A stretch of DNA of 64,000 nt from Luteipulveratus mongoliensis (GTDB lineage Bacteria; Actinomycetota; Actinomycetes; Actinomycetales; Dermatophilaceae), in assembly GCF_001190945.1 (NCBI RefSeq), contig NZ_CP011112.1:3286001-3350000 (forward strand), given 5' to 3'. The notes beneath the pieces were generated by a model. That model made no database searches. It saw nothing but the letters and a program-made list of their open reading frames with translations, and had not been told where the DNA came from. Of the stretch, positions 16,238 to 25,715 are shown piece after piece. The stretch's first letter is position 1; the number at the start of each line of letters is the position of its first letter. A program made the position numbers and the translations under genes.

Positions 16238-17794
16238 TCACCCGGACGCTCCGAGCAGGGGCCGGCCCCGCACGACAGTCCGCACCGCCTGGGGCGCAGA
16301 GCCGTCGTCGTCGAGACGTGGCAGGCCCTCGGTCGAGTCCCAGATGACGTACGACGCAGGGCTCCCAGGGCGGAACCGCCCACCGTCGTCCTGGCCGGCC
16401 GCGGTGTGCCCTTGCGCGGTGTGCAGAGCCAGAGCGGTGCGAGCATCGATGCGCTGAACCGTGCTGTGGTGTCGCACGCAACCACGCATGGCTTCCCATG
16501 GAGCGAACGGTGTGACGGGGCTGTCCGACCCCAGAGCGACGACCACCCCGGCGCCCACCAGATCGGCGATCGGGTTGGCCGCCAGAGATCGCTCGGGGCC
16601 CAGCCGGGCGGCGTACATGCCCTCGGTCCCGCCCCAGAACGAGTCGAACGCAGGCTGCACGCTGGCGGTCACGCCGAGCTCGGCGAGAGCCCGGATGTGT
16701 TCGGGATGACACAGCTCTCCATGCTCAATCCTGTGTCGTACCAGTCTCATTCGGTCGGCGCCGACGTCGGCCTCGGCCATCCGCAAGCCTGCCACGAGGC
16801 AGTCCATCCCGGCGTCACCGATGACGTGGAACCCGGCCTGGAGGCCCGCGCGAGTGCAGGCGGCCACGTGGGCAGCAACGTCCGACTCGGCGAGATAGGT
16901 GTAGCCGCGGAGGTCGATGGCGTCGAGGTACGGCTCTCGTACGGCCGCGGTCCGGGAGCCGATGGACCCATCGACGTTGAGATCGCCGGCCAGCCCCTTG
17001 ACTGAAAGCCGGGCCGCGAGCTCGGCTGCCTCGTGCTCGTCACTGACCAGCTGACCCCAATACGCAACAACATCAGGCAGTTCCGGCGACTCAGCGGCCG
17101 CTTGGACGTCTAGCAGGTCCTCCTCGCTGGTCAGCACCGGCGCGCCCATCTCGTGGAGACAGCCGATGCCGGCGCGGGCCGCCGCGCGGAGAGCGACCTC
17201 GATGAAGTGGCTCCGGTCTGCCGCGGTGATGCCCGCTCGATGGGCATCCCGCACGAGGTGGTGCGCGTCCCGTACGACCAGCCCGGTCCCGTCGGAACCT
17301 GGTGCGTGCCAGGCCTGTGCGCGACCCATGAGCGAGATGGACGCACTCGCGGAGTGCACATCGACACGAGTCGCGTAGACCTCGACGCCATCGCCGGCCC
17401 GATCGAGCTCCTCCGCCGTCATGGCTCGCTGCTCCGCCCAGTTGGTCTCGTCCCAGCTGTGGGCGTAGACCGGCCTGCCGGGACGACGCCGCGCACCAGC
17501 GGCAACGAGATCGAGCGCCTCCGTCACCGACCGAGCGGAGCCGAGGTCGACTCCCCCGAGGGCCTTCCCGGTGTCACTCGTGTGGACATGCGCATCAACG
17601 AATGGCGGTGTCACTAAACGACCTTCGAGGTCGATGACTTCCGCAGCATCATCGCTGTCCACCGTGGCATCGTCGCCGATCCATTCGATGACAGGGCCGC
17701 GAACCAGCATCGAGGTCGCCGTCGCCCCGCCGTCCGTGATCACGCCGCCGCGCAGGAGAGTCAGCACGTCGCGCGCAGGGTCAGGACCGCTCAT
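16238..17794 (-). CDS. Amidohydrolase family protein (YtcJ-like)
   Basis: A 518-residue metal-dependent hydrolase of the amidohydrolase superfamily, closest by eye to YtcJ-like predicted deaminases/amidases. An N-terminal beta-sandwich segment leads to the metal motif VDAHVHTSD near residue 70. Later ligands are HVIGDAGMD and VRHRIEHGEL, and the terminal catalytic Asp is in ALGSDSPVTPFAPWEAM. The C-terminus returns to the sandwich domain (SPASYVIWD). The ATG at 17794 is preferred; a GTG at 17809 is possible and neither has a strong ribosome site. It is divergent from ybaK. The substrate is unknown. Confidence 0.82.
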   Translation of the reverse strand: MSGPDPARDVLTLLRGGVITDGGATATSMLVRGPVIEWIGDDATVDSDDAAEVIDLEGRLVTPPFVDAHVHTSDTGKALGGVDLGSARSVTEALDLVAAGARRRPGRPVYAHSWDETNWAEQRAMTAEELDRAGDGVEVYATRVDVHSASASISLMGRAQAWHAPGSDGTGLVVRDAHHLVRDAHRAGITAADRSHFIEVALRAAARAGIGCLHEMGAPVLTSEEDLLDVQAAAESPELPDVVAYWGQLVSDEHEAAELAARLSVKGLAGDLNVDGSIGSRTAAVREPYLDAIDLRGYTYLAESDVAAHVAACTRAGLQAGFHVIGDAGMDCLVAGLRMAEADVGADRMRLVRHRIEHGELCHPEHIRALAELGVTASVQPAFDSFWGGTEGMYAARLGPERSLAANPIADLVGAGVVVALGSDSPVTPFAPWEAMRGCVRHHSTVQRIDARTALALHTAQGHTAAGQDDGGRFRPGSPASYVIWDSTEGLPRLDDDGSAPQAVRTVVRGRPLLGASG

Positions 17795-17874
17795 AGGAGC
17801 AGTGTGCACAGCGAGTTCAGCCGCCCGTAGGCGAGGATGGTCGACGTGACTCCCCCAACCTCGGCAGGCCGCTG

Positions 17875-18372
17875 ATGTCTCGCCGTCGCGATGCCGCCGG
17901 CACGCCTGCCATTCGGGCGCTCCTCGATGCGGATGTGCCGCACGAGGTGCGGGCGTACGAGCACGACCCGCGGACGACGTCGTACGGTCTCGAAGCCGCC
18001 GAGGCCCTGGGAGTCACGACAGATCGCGTCCTCAAGACGCTGCTCGCACAGACGGACGACGGCCTGGTGGTCGCCGTGATTCCGGTCGACTGCCAGCTCG
18101 ATCTGAAAGCCGTTGCTGCTGCTTGCCATTCGAAGCGCGCGACGATGGCAGATCCGGCGGCGGCCGAGCGATCGTCCGGCTACGTCGTAGGCGGCATCAG
18201 CCCGTTGGGCCAACGTCGTGCGCTGCTCACGCTCGTGGAGGAGTCGGCGCTGACGCATACGACTGTCCTCGTGAGCGCCGGCCGTCGTGGCCTGGACGTC
18301 GAGCTGAGCCCGACCGACCTGGTGGCTCTCACGCGTGCCTCCGTCGTGGCCATCGCTCACCAGAAGCGTTGA
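17875..18372 (+). CDS. ybaK: Cys-tRNA(Pro) deacylase YbaK/EbsC
   Basis: A 165-residue member of the YbaK/ProX editing-domain family, which hydrolyses mischarged Cys-tRNA(Pro) in trans. Characteristic features are the opening TPAIRALLDADVPHEVRAYEHDP, the conserved Lys in RVLKTLLAQTDDGLVVAVIPVD, and the SSGYVVGGISPLGQRR segment near residue 105, which matches the YbaK subfamily rather than ProX. Length is typical (about 155-165). The ribosome site is weak; this ATG directly precedes the conserved region. The convergent Lrp gene ends nine bases downstream. Confidence 0.9.
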   Translation: MSRRRDAAGTPAIRALLDADVPHEVRAYEHDPRTTSYGLEAAEALGVTTDRVLKTLLAQTDDGLVVAVIPVDCQLDLKAVAAACHSKRATMADPAAAERSSGYVVGGISPLGQRRALLTLVEESALTHTTVLVSAGRRGLDVELSPTDLVALTRASVVAIAHQKR

Positions 18373-18381
18373 CACTGCTGG

Positions 18382-18870
18382 CTACTCAGCCTCGGACTCG
18401 CCCTCGGCGGCTGCGTCGTCCACCAGGTCGTGGCTCAACGGCGAGCGGTCCTCCCACGGCGTGCTCAGCACGACGGTCGTACGGGTCGTGACGGCCGCGG
18501 CGGCGCGCACCTCGGCCAGCAGCTCCTCCAGGGCCCCTGGCCCTGACACCCGCACCTTGAGGACGTAGCTCTCCTCACCCGCGACCGAGAAGCAGGAGTC
18601 GATGGCGGTGATACTGCGCAACCGGTCCGGTACGTCGTCGGGCGCCGCTGGGTCGAAAGGTGTCACCGAGATCAGCGCTGTCAGCGGCACATTGGCCTCG
18701 TCGTAGTCGACCAGCGCGCGATAGCCCTGGATCACGCCGCGCTCCTCCAGCCGTCGCACGCGCTGGTGTGCGGCTGAGGTGGACAGCCCTGTGCGCCGAC
18801 CGAGGTCGGTGTAGCTCATCCGACCGTCACCGGCCAGGAGCTGCACGATTCGACGGTCCAGGGCTTCCAT
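18382..18870 (-). CDS. Lrp/AsnC family transcriptional regulator
   Basis: A 162-residue feast/famine regulator. The N-terminal HTH (about residues 4-45, with YTDLGRRTGLSTSAAHQRVR) is preceded by LDRRIVQLLAGDGR, the family opening. The RAM ligand/oligomerisation domain follows from about residue 65, with the GEESYVLKVRVSG strand. The acidic tail EGESEAE is extra. An in-frame extension of more than 100 residues upstream is not supported; the ATG at 18870 lies six bases from TACAGT and begins exactly at the family N-terminus. The controlled operon is unknown; its divergent neighbour is the 5'-3' exonuclease gene. Confidence 0.88.
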   Translation of the reverse strand: MEALDRRIVQLLAGDGRMSYTDLGRRTGLSTSAAHQRVRRLEERGVIQGYRALVDYDEANVPLTALISVTPFDPAAPDDVPDRLRSITAIDSCFSVAGEESYVLKVRVSGPGALEELLAEVRAAAAVTTRTTVVLSTPWEDRSPLSHDLVDDAAAEGESEAE

Positions 18871-18876
18871 GACGGC

Positions 18877-18882
18877 ACTGTA
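18877..18882 (-). promoter_or_regulatory. -10 box of leaderless lrp-type gene
   Basis: TACAGT on the minus strand ends six bases before the ATG at 18870; no Shine-Dalgarno is present. Confidence 0.5.
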
Positions 18883-18928
18883 CGACCGTCGGCCCGCTTC
18901 AGCCGCCAGAAGGTGACAGCATGTCCGC

Positions 18929-19864
18929 ATGCCAAGCCGTCTGATGCTGCTGGACTCGGCGAGTCTGTACTTCCGCGCCTTCTTCGGCGTCCCGGATCGC
19001 AGGCCGACGCCGGACTCCCCACCCAACAACGCGATTCGCGGGTTTGCCGACATGATCGCGACCCTGATCACGACGTACCGACCCACCGACTTCGTGGCCT
19101 GCTGGGACAACGACTGGCGGCCCGAGTTCAGGGTGAACGCGATTCCGTCGTACAAGGCGCACCGGCTCGTCGAGGGCACCGAGACGCAGGAGGAGTCGCC
19201 GGACGACCTCACCCCGCAGGTGCCGGTGATTCGCGACCTGCTCGCGGCGTTCGGGATCACCCGGCTCGGTGTGGACGGCTACGAGGCCGACGATGTGATC
19301 GGCACCCTCGCGCATCGTGCCCACGGCACGTCCATCGTCGACGTCGTCACCGGCGATCGTGATCTCTTTCAGCTCGTCGATGACGAGCAGAGCGTGCGGA
19401 TCATCTACACCGCCCGTGGCGGCGTGCGTGACCCCGACCTTGTCGACGAGTCATGGCTGCTGAACAAGTACGCCATCCCGGGCGGCCGGTCGTACGCCGA
19501 GATGTCGATGCTGCGCGGTGACACCAGTGACGGACTCCCCGGCGTACAGGGCATCGGTGAGAAGACCGCGGCGACGTTGATCAACAAGTACGGCAGCCTC
19601 GCCGCCATTCGTCAGGCCATCGCCGATGGTGATCCGCAGCTCAAGGGTGCGCAGCGCAAGCGCCTCGAGGCAGCGTCGGACTACCTCGACGTCGCACCGT
19701 TGGTCGTCAACGTGGCGCTCGATGTCGCCGTGCCCGACGACCTGCCGACGGCTCTGCCGATCGCGCCCGTCGATGTGGATGCCATCGAGCGGATCGCGCG
19801 GGACTACGACGCTGCTACGCCACTACGCCGGCTGGTTGAGGCGTTGGGAGCCCCGCGCAGCTGA
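18929..19864 (+). CDS. 5'-3' exonuclease (PolA N-terminal domain-like, stand-alone)
   Basis: A 311-residue FEN/PolI-type flap nuclease lacking polymerase domains. It processes 5' flaps in replication and repair, alongside full PolA in actinobacteria. Metal-binding acidic residues are visible in MLLDSASLYFRAFF, ACWDNDW, YEADDVIGTLA and VVTGDRDLFQLV; the helix-hairpin-helix DNA clamp is GDTSDGLPGVQGIGEKTAATLI near residue 195-215. The helical arch basic region SYKAHR is present. The ATG at 18929 gives the expected N-terminus. The stop is five bases from the convergent PH-domain gene. The M. tuberculosis counterpart also lies close to helY. Confidence 0.9.
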   Translation: MPSRLMLLDSASLYFRAFFGVPDRRPTPDSPPNNAIRGFADMIATLITTYRPTDFVACWDNDWRPEFRVNAIPSYKAHRLVEGTETQEESPDDLTPQVPVIRDLLAAFGITRLGVDGYEADDVIGTLAHRAHGTSIVDVVTGDRDLFQLVDDEQSVRIIYTARGGVRDPDLVDESWLLNKYAIPGGRSYAEMSMLRGDTSDGLPGVQGIGEKTAATLINKYGSLAAIRQAIADGDPQLKGAQRKRLEAASDYLDVAPLVVNVALDVAVPDDLPTALPIAPVDVDAIERIARDYDAATPLRRLVEALGAPRS

Positions 19865-19868
19865 TCAG

Positions 19869-20429
19869 CTAGAACGGATTGGTCGGGGCGACCGGCCCAC
19901 GCGGCGGCTCCCCCGGCGGGAACTCGCCGTCGTCCGAGCCGTCGTCGTGCTGGAAGAGCAGCTCGTTCATGGTGACGTGGACCTTCTCGACCTTGGGTAC
20001 GTCGTACAGCTTGACGCCGGCCTTGTCGGTCGCGTCAGAGACGATCAGGGTGCCGCAGCCGAGGAGACGGTCGAGCAGGTCCTTCTCGTAGGTCACGTCG
20101 TTGATGCGGTAGAGCGGGATGTCCCGACCGGTGCGAGTGACGATGCCTTCGCGGGTGATGAGACGCCGGTTGGTCACGACGTAGATGCTGGTCCGCCAGC
20201 GCAGGAACGGGATGACCACCCAGAGCACGATGGCCAGTACGGCCACGGCCACGATGACGTAGACGATCCAGTCGTTCGAGCGGACCCACCACGCGAGCAG
20301 CAGCGCCGCCACGATCGTGAGCACCAGCACGATGAGCGGCACGACCATCTTCTTGATGTGGGTGCGCAGCTCCATGACCACGCGCTCGCCCTGGGCGAGC
20401 AACTTCGGTGAGAACGCCATGCCGGTCAT
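19869..20429 (-). CDS. PH domain-containing membrane protein (bPH2/YdbS-like)
   Basis: A 186-residue protein with two transmembrane helices (about 30-48 and 54-76) followed by a bacterial PH-like domain beginning RTSIYVVTNRRLITREGIV, the characteristic strand of the YdbS/bPH2 family. IPLYRINDVTYEKDLLDRLLGCGTLIVSD completes the conserved core. The last 30 residues are acidic then proline-rich. Function is unknown; some relatives are linked to envelope stress. Start at 20429 is uncertain; an ATG at 20420 (MAFSPKLL) is an alternative and neither has a clear ribosome site. It follows helY on the same strand with a 51-base gap. Confidence 0.8.
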   Translation of the reverse strand: MTGMAFSPKLLAQGERVVMELRTHIKKMVVPLIVLVLTIVAALLLAWWVRSNDWIVYVIVAVAVLAIVLWVVIPFLRWRTSIYVVTNRRLITREGIVTRTGRDIPLYRINDVTYEKDLLDRLLGCGTLIVSDATDKAGVKLYDVPKVEKVHVTMNELLFQHDDGSDDGEFPPGEPPRGPVAPTNPF

Positions 20430-20480
20430 CGTGCCAGGTCACGAGGCACAGCGCGCGCAGGCCGCGAGGGTGTCAATCGG

Positions 20481-23309
20481 TCAATCCAGCTTGTCGGCGG
20501 CGACCACGCCGCGCACGACGCCGTCGATGGCTTCCTTCGCTGTACGCCGGACCGCGTCACTGGGTGCGGCGTCGGCCACCTGACCGAGCAGGTCGGCCAG
20601 CTGCTTGCACCGGCGGACGAAGTCGCCCGCGGACAGATCACTGTCCCGCAGCACCGACTCCAACCGTTGCCCGCTGACCCAGCGGTGCACCATCCAGGCG
20701 ATGCCCGGATCGGGTTCGCCCATGGGCGTGAGCCGGTGCGCACGCTGGCGTTCCTGGAGGTCGGACCACAGGCGTACGAGGTCCTCGCACGCACTCAGCA
20801 CGACGTCGTTGGGCATCCGCGGGGAGACGTCGGTCTGCTCACGGCGAGGCTCGTGCACGAGGGTGCTGACCACTGCTGCGAGCGATGCCGCGTCGAGCCC
20901 ACGCCAGGCGTCCGTGCGCAGGCTCTCGGCCGCGAGCAGGTCCTTCTCGGTGTAGATCCGCTGCAGCACGTGACCCCGCTCGGTCACCTCACGACCGTCT
21001 GGGCTGAGGTAGCCGAGCTCGCTCAGCAGGTCACAGATCCGATCGAAGGTGCGGGCGACCGTGTGCGTACGGTTGCCGACCTGGCGCTCGAGGCCGTCGG
21101 TCTCGCGTCGCAGCCGCCACCAGCGCTCGGCCCACCGTGCGTGGTCCTCGCGGTAGGGACAGTCATGGCAGGGATGCTCGCGCAGCCGACGTCGCAGGTC
21201 CGCGACCTTGGCCTCCTGCTCCTCGTCCTGCGCCTCCCGCTGCTCGCGTTCCTGACGGGCGGGCGGTGGGTCGTGCGGCACCTTGGCGCGCAGGGTCGCT
21301 GCCAGGTCGCGTCGTGACTTGGGGCTGCGGTCGCTGAAGCTCGCGGGGATCTTGAGGCTGGTCATCGGCGTGACCGGACCATCCACATCCGTCTCGGTCA
21401 GTCGGCGCACCTGCGCCTCCGACGTCAGCACCGTGGGCTCAGGCCCGCTGCGACGGCCACCGCTGTTGCCCTTGATGACGATCGCCAGGCCGGCGCGGCG
21501 TCCGGCGGGGATGCGGATCACATCCCCCTCTTTGAGCTCCTCGAGCGACCGCGCTGCCGCGGCTCGCTGACTGCTCGCCTTGGCCTTGTGCGCCTGCTTC
21601 TCCAGGTCGGCCAGCTCACGGCGCAAAGCGGCGTACGCCGCGAAATCTCCCAGGTGGCAGCGCATGGCCTCGGCGTAGCCCTCCAGGGCCTCCTCGTTGC
21701 GCTTGATCGCCCGAGCGGTGCCCACCACGCCCCGGTCGGCCTGGAACTGGGCGAACGAGGACTCCAAGACCTCACGCGCCCGGTCCCGACCGACCTGGGC
21801 GACGAGGTTGACCGCCATGTTGGACGTCGGCACGAAGCTGGACCGCAACGGATAGGTGCGGGTCGAGGCAAGACCGCCAACGGCGTGCGGGTCGAGTCCG
21901 CGGTTGTGCAGGACGACCGCGTGTCCCTCGATGTCGATGCCGCGGCGTCCGGCCCGCCCGGTCAGCTGGGTGAACTCGGCCGGCGTGATGTCGACGTGCG
22001 CCTCGCCGTTGTACTTGACCAGCCGCTCGAGCACCACGGTGCGTGCGGGCATGTTGATGCCCAGAGCCAGAGTCTCGGTGGCGAAGACCGCACGGATGCG
22101 GCCGGCCGTGAAGAGCTCTTCGACGATCTCGCGGAAGGTCGGCAGCATGCCGGCGTGGTGCGCCGCGAATCCGCGGCTCAGGCCCTCGACGAAGTCCCAG
22201 TAGCCGAGTACGCCGAGGTCTTCCTCGGGCAGGCTCGAGACACGCTCCTCGACCAGCCGGCGGATCCGGTTGCCTTCCTTCTCCGGGATCAGCTCAGTGC
22301 CCCAGGCGAGCAGCTGAGCGACCGCCCCGTCGCAGCCGGCGCGGCTGAAGATGAAGGTGATGGCCGGCAGCAGACCGTCACGGTCGAGCCGGTCGATGAC
22401 CTCGGCTCGGCTCGGGCCACCGCCCGGCCGCGCCGGGCGCCCGCCCCGCGCGACTGCTGGTGTGTCGTTCCGGCCTCGCACCTGGCGACCTCGACGACCA
22501 CGTGGTGCACCGGCGTCCTCGCGGCGACCGTGCCGGTCCGTGCGAGTTTCCAGACGCGAGATCCGTTGCAGGAGCTCGGGATTCACCTTGACGGGTGCAT
22601 CTGGGTCACGCTGTGCGGTGGCACCGGCTTCCTCGACGAAGAGGTCAAGCAGGTCTCGGCCGACCATCATGTGCTGCCACAACGGGACGGGACGATGCTC
22701 CTCGACGATCACCTCGGTGTCGCCGCGCACCTCGCGCAGCCAGTCACCGAACTCCTCGGCGTTGCTGACCGTCGCCGACAGCGAGATCACCTGCACCGAC
22801 TCCGAGAGGTGGATGATGACCTCTTCCCAGACCGCGCCGCGGAAGCGGTCGGCGAGGTAGTGCACCTCGTCCATCACCACGAAGCCGAGGTCGCGCAAGG
22901 TGGTGGACCCGGCGTACAGCATGTTGCGCAGCACCTCCGTGGTCATGACCACGATCGGTGCCTCACCGTTGATGGAGGAGTCGCCGGTCAGGAGGCCGAC
23001 GTTCTCGGCTCCGTGGCGGGCCGCCAGGTCGGTGTACTTCTGGTTGGACAGCGCCTTGATGGGCGTTGTGTAGAAGGTCTTGCGACCCGTGTGCAGCGCG
23101 AGGTAGCAGGCGAACTCACCGACCACGGTCTTGCCCGAACCGGTCGGTGCTGCGACCAGCACGCCACGACCGTCCTGAACCGCGGCGCACCCGCGCAGCT
23201 GGAAGTCGTCCAGCGGGAAGGTGTACTGCTCAGCGAAGCGACCAACGTGGCTGCTGTCGAAGCGCCGGCGCTCGCGCGCAGCGGCATGACGTTCAGCGGG
23301 GGTGGGCAT
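20481..23309 (-). CDS. helY: Ski2/Mtr4-like superfamily 2 helicase HelY
   Basis: A 942-residue DEXH-box RNA helicase of the Ski2 family found across actinobacteria as HelY. Walker A is APTGSGKT near residue 55, motif II is VVMDEVHYL, motif III SLSATVSN, and the second RecA domain has IFSRAGCDGAV, ATETLALGINMP and QLTGRAGRRGID. A charged insertion rich in Arg/Gly separates the two cores at about residue 265-300. The C-terminal helical bundle (DSH-CT-like) extends from about residue 690, with a four-Cys-less HPCHDCPYREDH segment. The ATG at 23309 is preceded by TAGTCT at seven bases. It sits downstream of tatC as in mycobacteria. Confidence 0.93.
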   Translation of the reverse strand: MPTPAERHAAARERRRFDSSHVGRFAEQYTFPLDDFQLRGCAAVQDGRGVLVAAPTGSGKTVVGEFACYLALHTGRKTFYTTPIKALSNQKYTDLAARHGAENVGLLTGDSSINGEAPIVVMTTEVLRNMLYAGSTTLRDLGFVVMDEVHYLADRFRGAVWEEVIIHLSESVQVISLSATVSNAEEFGDWLREVRGDTEVIVEEHRPVPLWQHMMVGRDLLDLFVEEAGATAQRDPDAPVKVNPELLQRISRLETRTDRHGRREDAGAPRGRRGRQVRGRNDTPAVARGGRPARPGGGPSRAEVIDRLDRDGLLPAITFIFSRAGCDGAVAQLLAWGTELIPEKEGNRIRRLVEERVSSLPEEDLGVLGYWDFVEGLSRGFAAHHAGMLPTFREIVEELFTAGRIRAVFATETLALGINMPARTVVLERLVKYNGEAHVDITPAEFTQLTGRAGRRGIDIEGHAVVLHNRGLDPHAVGGLASTRTYPLRSSFVPTSNMAVNLVAQVGRDRAREVLESSFAQFQADRGVVGTARAIKRNEEALEGYAEAMRCHLGDFAAYAALRRELADLEKQAHKAKASSQRAAAARSLEELKEGDVIRIPAGRRAGLAIVIKGNSGGRRSGPEPTVLTSEAQVRRLTETDVDGPVTPMTSLKIPASFSDRSPKSRRDLAATLRAKVPHDPPPARQEREQREAQDEEQEAKVADLRRRLREHPCHDCPYREDHARWAERWWRLRRETDGLERQVGNRTHTVARTFDRICDLLSELGYLSPDGREVTERGHVLQRIYTEKDLLAAESLRTDAWRGLDAASLAAVVSTLVHEPRREQTDVSPRMPNDVVLSACEDLVRLWSDLQERQRAHRLTPMGEPDPGIAWMVHRWVSGQRLESVLRDSDLSAGDFVRRCKQLADLLGQVADAAPSDAVRRTAKEAIDGVVRGVVAADKLD

Positions 23310-23316
23310 GAAACCG

Positions 23317-23322
23317 AGACTA
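23317..23322 (-). promoter_or_regulatory. -10 box of leaderless helY
   Basis: TAGTCT on the minus strand ends seven bases before the ATG at 23309. Confidence 0.45.
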
Positions 23323-23356
23323 AGCGGTCGCCCTGACCGCGTCGCGGAGGCTCGAC

Positions 23357-24169
23357 TTAGAGCGGCGACGCCTGGTCGTCAGGCACGTCCATCCAGTCGG
23401 ACCGCCCACGGCCTGCGCGACGCTTGTCCATGAAGATCGAGAAGGCGCACGCGAGGTAGTACAGGCCCACCATCGGTGTCGCGAGAGCCAGCATCGTCCA
23501 GGCGTCCGGGGTCGGGGTCATCATCGCGGCGAAGACGAAGATCGCGATGATGGCGATGCGCCAGCCCTTGAGCATGATGCGGCCCGGCAGGATGCGCGCC
23601 GAGTTGAGACCGACGAGAAAGACCGGCAGCAGGAAGGCGATACCGAACGCGAGGATGAAGCGGGTGCAGAACGTGAAGTAGTCGCCCGCCGGAGGCAGGT
23701 TGGCCGCGTCGTCGGGGGTGAACCCCAGGAGCACTTCGACAGCCTTCGGCAGCGCCCACGTCGCGAGGTAGCAGCCGATCAGGAAGAGAGGAACGGCAGC
23801 TGCCACGAAGTAGCGCGCGACGCGCTTCTCCTTCTTGGTCAGACCGGGCACCAGGAAGGCCCAGATCTGCCACAGCCAGACCGGGCTCCCGACGATGAAG
23901 CCGAGCCACATCGCAATCTTCAGGTGCAGAGTGAAGGCCGAAGTGATGCCGGCGTAGTTGAGCTTGACGAACTCGCTGTTGCGCTCTTTGGAGAGGTCCT
24001 GCAGCGGCTGGGTCAGGAAGTCGACCAACCAGTCGTAGACGAGCCAACCCACCACTGAGCCGGCCGCGATCGCGAGGGCAGCGATCAGCGCGCGGTTACG
24101 GAACTCACGGAAGTGGTCCGTCAGGGACATGCGTCCCTCGGGGTTGGCGTTCTTGCGGAGCAGCGCCAT
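23357..24169 (-). CDS. tatC: Sec-independent protein translocase TatC
   Basis: A 270-residue polytopic membrane protein that recognises twin-arginine signals. The cytoplasmic N-terminus contains EGRMSLTDHFREFRNRAL, the TatC signature (SL-x-H-x2-E-x-R) with a conserved Glu. Six hydrophobic segments follow, including LGFIVGSPVWLWQIWAFLVPGL, the characteristic second/third helix region, and LPVFLVGLNSARI near helix 5. Length is normal. It follows tatA on the same strand with a 46-base gap. Likely cargo in this window is the flavoprotein at 9350 and the amidase at 31657. Confidence 0.96.
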   Translation of the reverse strand: MALLRKNANPEGRMSLTDHFREFRNRALIAALAIAAGSVVGWLVYDWLVDFLTQPLQDLSKERNSEFVKLNYAGITSAFTLHLKIAMWLGFIVGSPVWLWQIWAFLVPGLTKKEKRVARYFVAAAVPLFLIGCYLATWALPKAVEVLLGFTPDDAANLPPAGDYFTFCTRFILAFGIAFLLPVFLVGLNSARILPGRIMLKGWRIAIIAIFVFAAMMTPTPDAWTMLALATPMVGLYYLACAFSIFMDKRRAGRGRSDWMDVPDDQASPL

Positions 24170-24215
24170 CTATCGAATCCGGAGGCTCAGTCGAAGTACA
24201 GGTGTCACGTCTCCG

Positions 24216-24602
24216 TCAGGACGCCTGGCCACCGGTGCCCGGACCACCCTGCTGCGGCGGGTGATACTGCGGCTGCTGCGGCTGAGTCGGGTCGTAAGGC
24301 GGCTGCGCGGGAGGCTGCGGCGCAGCGGTGTCCTGCGGAGCCGCGTTCTGCGGAGCCGGAGCCTCGCCGGGGACGGTGCCGCCGGCCGGGGCCGCGCCCT
24401 GCTGCGGGGCTGCCTCGCCCTGCACGGTCTGACGGGAGGCTTCGCTCTCCTTGTTCATCTCGCCCACCTCGCTCTTGAGGATGCGGGCGGAGCGGCCGAG
24501 GCTGCGAGCGGCGTCGGGCAACCGCTTCCAGCCGAAGACGACAACAACCACCAGCACCATGATCACCAGGTGCCAGCCGTCGAAAAGGCCCTTGATTCCC
24601 AT
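24216..24602 (-). CDS. tatA: Sec-independent protein translocase TatA
   Basis: A 128-residue pore-forming Tat component. One N-terminal transmembrane helix (about residues 9-21) is followed by the hinge [21 protein letters not shown], the amphipathic helix typical of TatA/E. The C-terminal 60 residues are a Gln/Pro/Ala-rich, disordered cytoplasmic tail, unusually long. The start has AGGGAGAG upstream (24607-24614). It heads the tatA-tatC pair downstream of pafC, an arrangement shared with mycobacteria. Confidence 0.92.
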   Translation of the reverse strand: MGIKGLFDGWHLVIMVLVVVVVFGWKRLPDAARSLGRSARILKSEVGEMNKESEASRQTVQGEAAPQQGAAPAGGTVPGEAPAPQNAAPQDTAAPQPPAQPPYDPTQPQQPQYHPPQQGGPGTGGQAS

Positions 24603-24734
24603 GCTTCTGCTCTCCCTCGAGCTCGTGGACGCTTGCCCTCGGGCTCACGTTTGGTGCAACTCTCGTCAGTCTACGTGCGACCTGCCCCGGGCGTGACGCC
24701 GCGCACGTCACATCGTGGTCAAGCAGGTGAACTG

Positions 24735-25715
24735 TTATCGGCCAACGTCTAGCCGGTACGCCGCCAGGGCCTCTTCGGCGCCCGCCGTCACCTGCTCGGC
24801 GAGCGACTCGGGAGCCAGCACCCGCGCCTGTCCGCCGAGCCGCCAGACCAGGGCGCGAACCCAGGTCGGGTCAGCCGCGCGCAGCGAGACGAGGGTCCGT
24901 CCCTCGCCCAGATCCTTGATGTCATCGACCGGGTAGTACTCGGTCACCCAGGACGCGCCCGGCTCCAGCTCGAGCTGCACCTCGAGGTCCTCGGGGGCGG
25001 GCGTAAAGATCCCGTCGTCCAGGTCGCGGGGGCGCGCATCGGGCGGCGGGGTGCCGTCGACATCGAGGATCTCGGCACGCTCGACGCGGTCCAGCCGGAA
25101 CAGTCGTACGGCCTGGGCCCGGTGGCACCAGCCCTCGAGGTACCAGTGGCTGTCGATGTTGACCAGCCGCATCGGGTCCACATCACGCTCAGTGGCCTCG
25201 TCGCGAGCCGCCACGAGGTAGCGCAGGTGGATCCGGCGCCGCGGGTCCTCCATGGCCTGACGGACGAGCGCGAGCGTCTCGCGGACGGACGTGTCACCCA
25301 GCGCTACCTGCACGCGGGTCGATCCCTCGCCGGTCTCGCCGGTGGCCTCGGTCAGCTTGGCCAGCGCCCGGTCGATGGCATCCCGCTCCCCCAGACCCGG
25401 CACCTCGGCGAGTGTGCGCAGCCCGACGATCAGGGACAGCGCCTCGTCCCGGCTGAGCCGCAGTGGCCGGGCGATGGTGTCGGCGTTGCGGAGGAAGACT
25501 CGACCCTCCTCCCACTCGGCCTCGATCAGATCGTCCGGCAGGTGACCGGGTGTGCCGCACAGGAAGAGGAGCTGGAGGTCGGCCTCGATCTGACTCGTCG
25601 TGACGCCGAGGTCGCGGCTGGCCTCCTCGATGTCGACGCCCTGTCGGTTGACCAGCCACGGGACCATGGTCAGCAGCCGCGACAACCGCGCGGTGGCGTT
25701 CTCGGGGGCGGTCAT
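24735..25715 (-). CDS. pafC: WYL-domain regulator PafC
   Basis: A 326-residue transcriptional regulator, the second half of the PafB-PafC pair that activates DNA-damage genes independently of LexA/RecA in mycobacteria. It has an N-terminal winged HTH (ATARLSRLLTMVPWL..GVDIEEASRDLGVT), a helical linker, a WYL domain (about residues 150-230: DEATERDVDPMRLVNIDSHWYLEGWCHRAQAVRLFRLDR as region), and a C-terminal WCX extension. WYL domains are thought to sense single-stranded DNA. The ATG at 25715 overlaps the pafB stop by one base (TGATG), so the two are translationally coupled. A GTG at 25718 is possible. Confidence 0.9.
   Translation of the reverse strand: MTAPENATARLSRLLTMVPWLVNRQGVDIEEASRDLGVTTSQIEADLQLLFLCGTPGHLPDDLIEAEWEEGRVFLRNADTIARPLRLSRDEALSLIVGLRTLAEVPGLGERDAIDRALAKLTEATGETGEGSTRVQVALGDTSVRETLALVRQAMEDPRRRIHLRYLVAARDEATERDVDPMRLVNIDSHWYLEGWCHRAQAVRLFRLDRVERAEILDVDGTPPPDARPRDLDDGIFTPAPEDLEVQLELEPGASWVTEYYPVDDIKDLGEGRTLVSLRAADPTWVRALVWRLGGQARVLAPESLAEQVTAGAEEALAAYRLDVGR

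Noticed and set aside
16140-16712. Additional 190-residue gene on the minus strand over the amidohydrolase end
   Set aside because: Composition is Arg/Gly-rich noise in another frame of the amidohydrolase and runs through its terminator hairpin.
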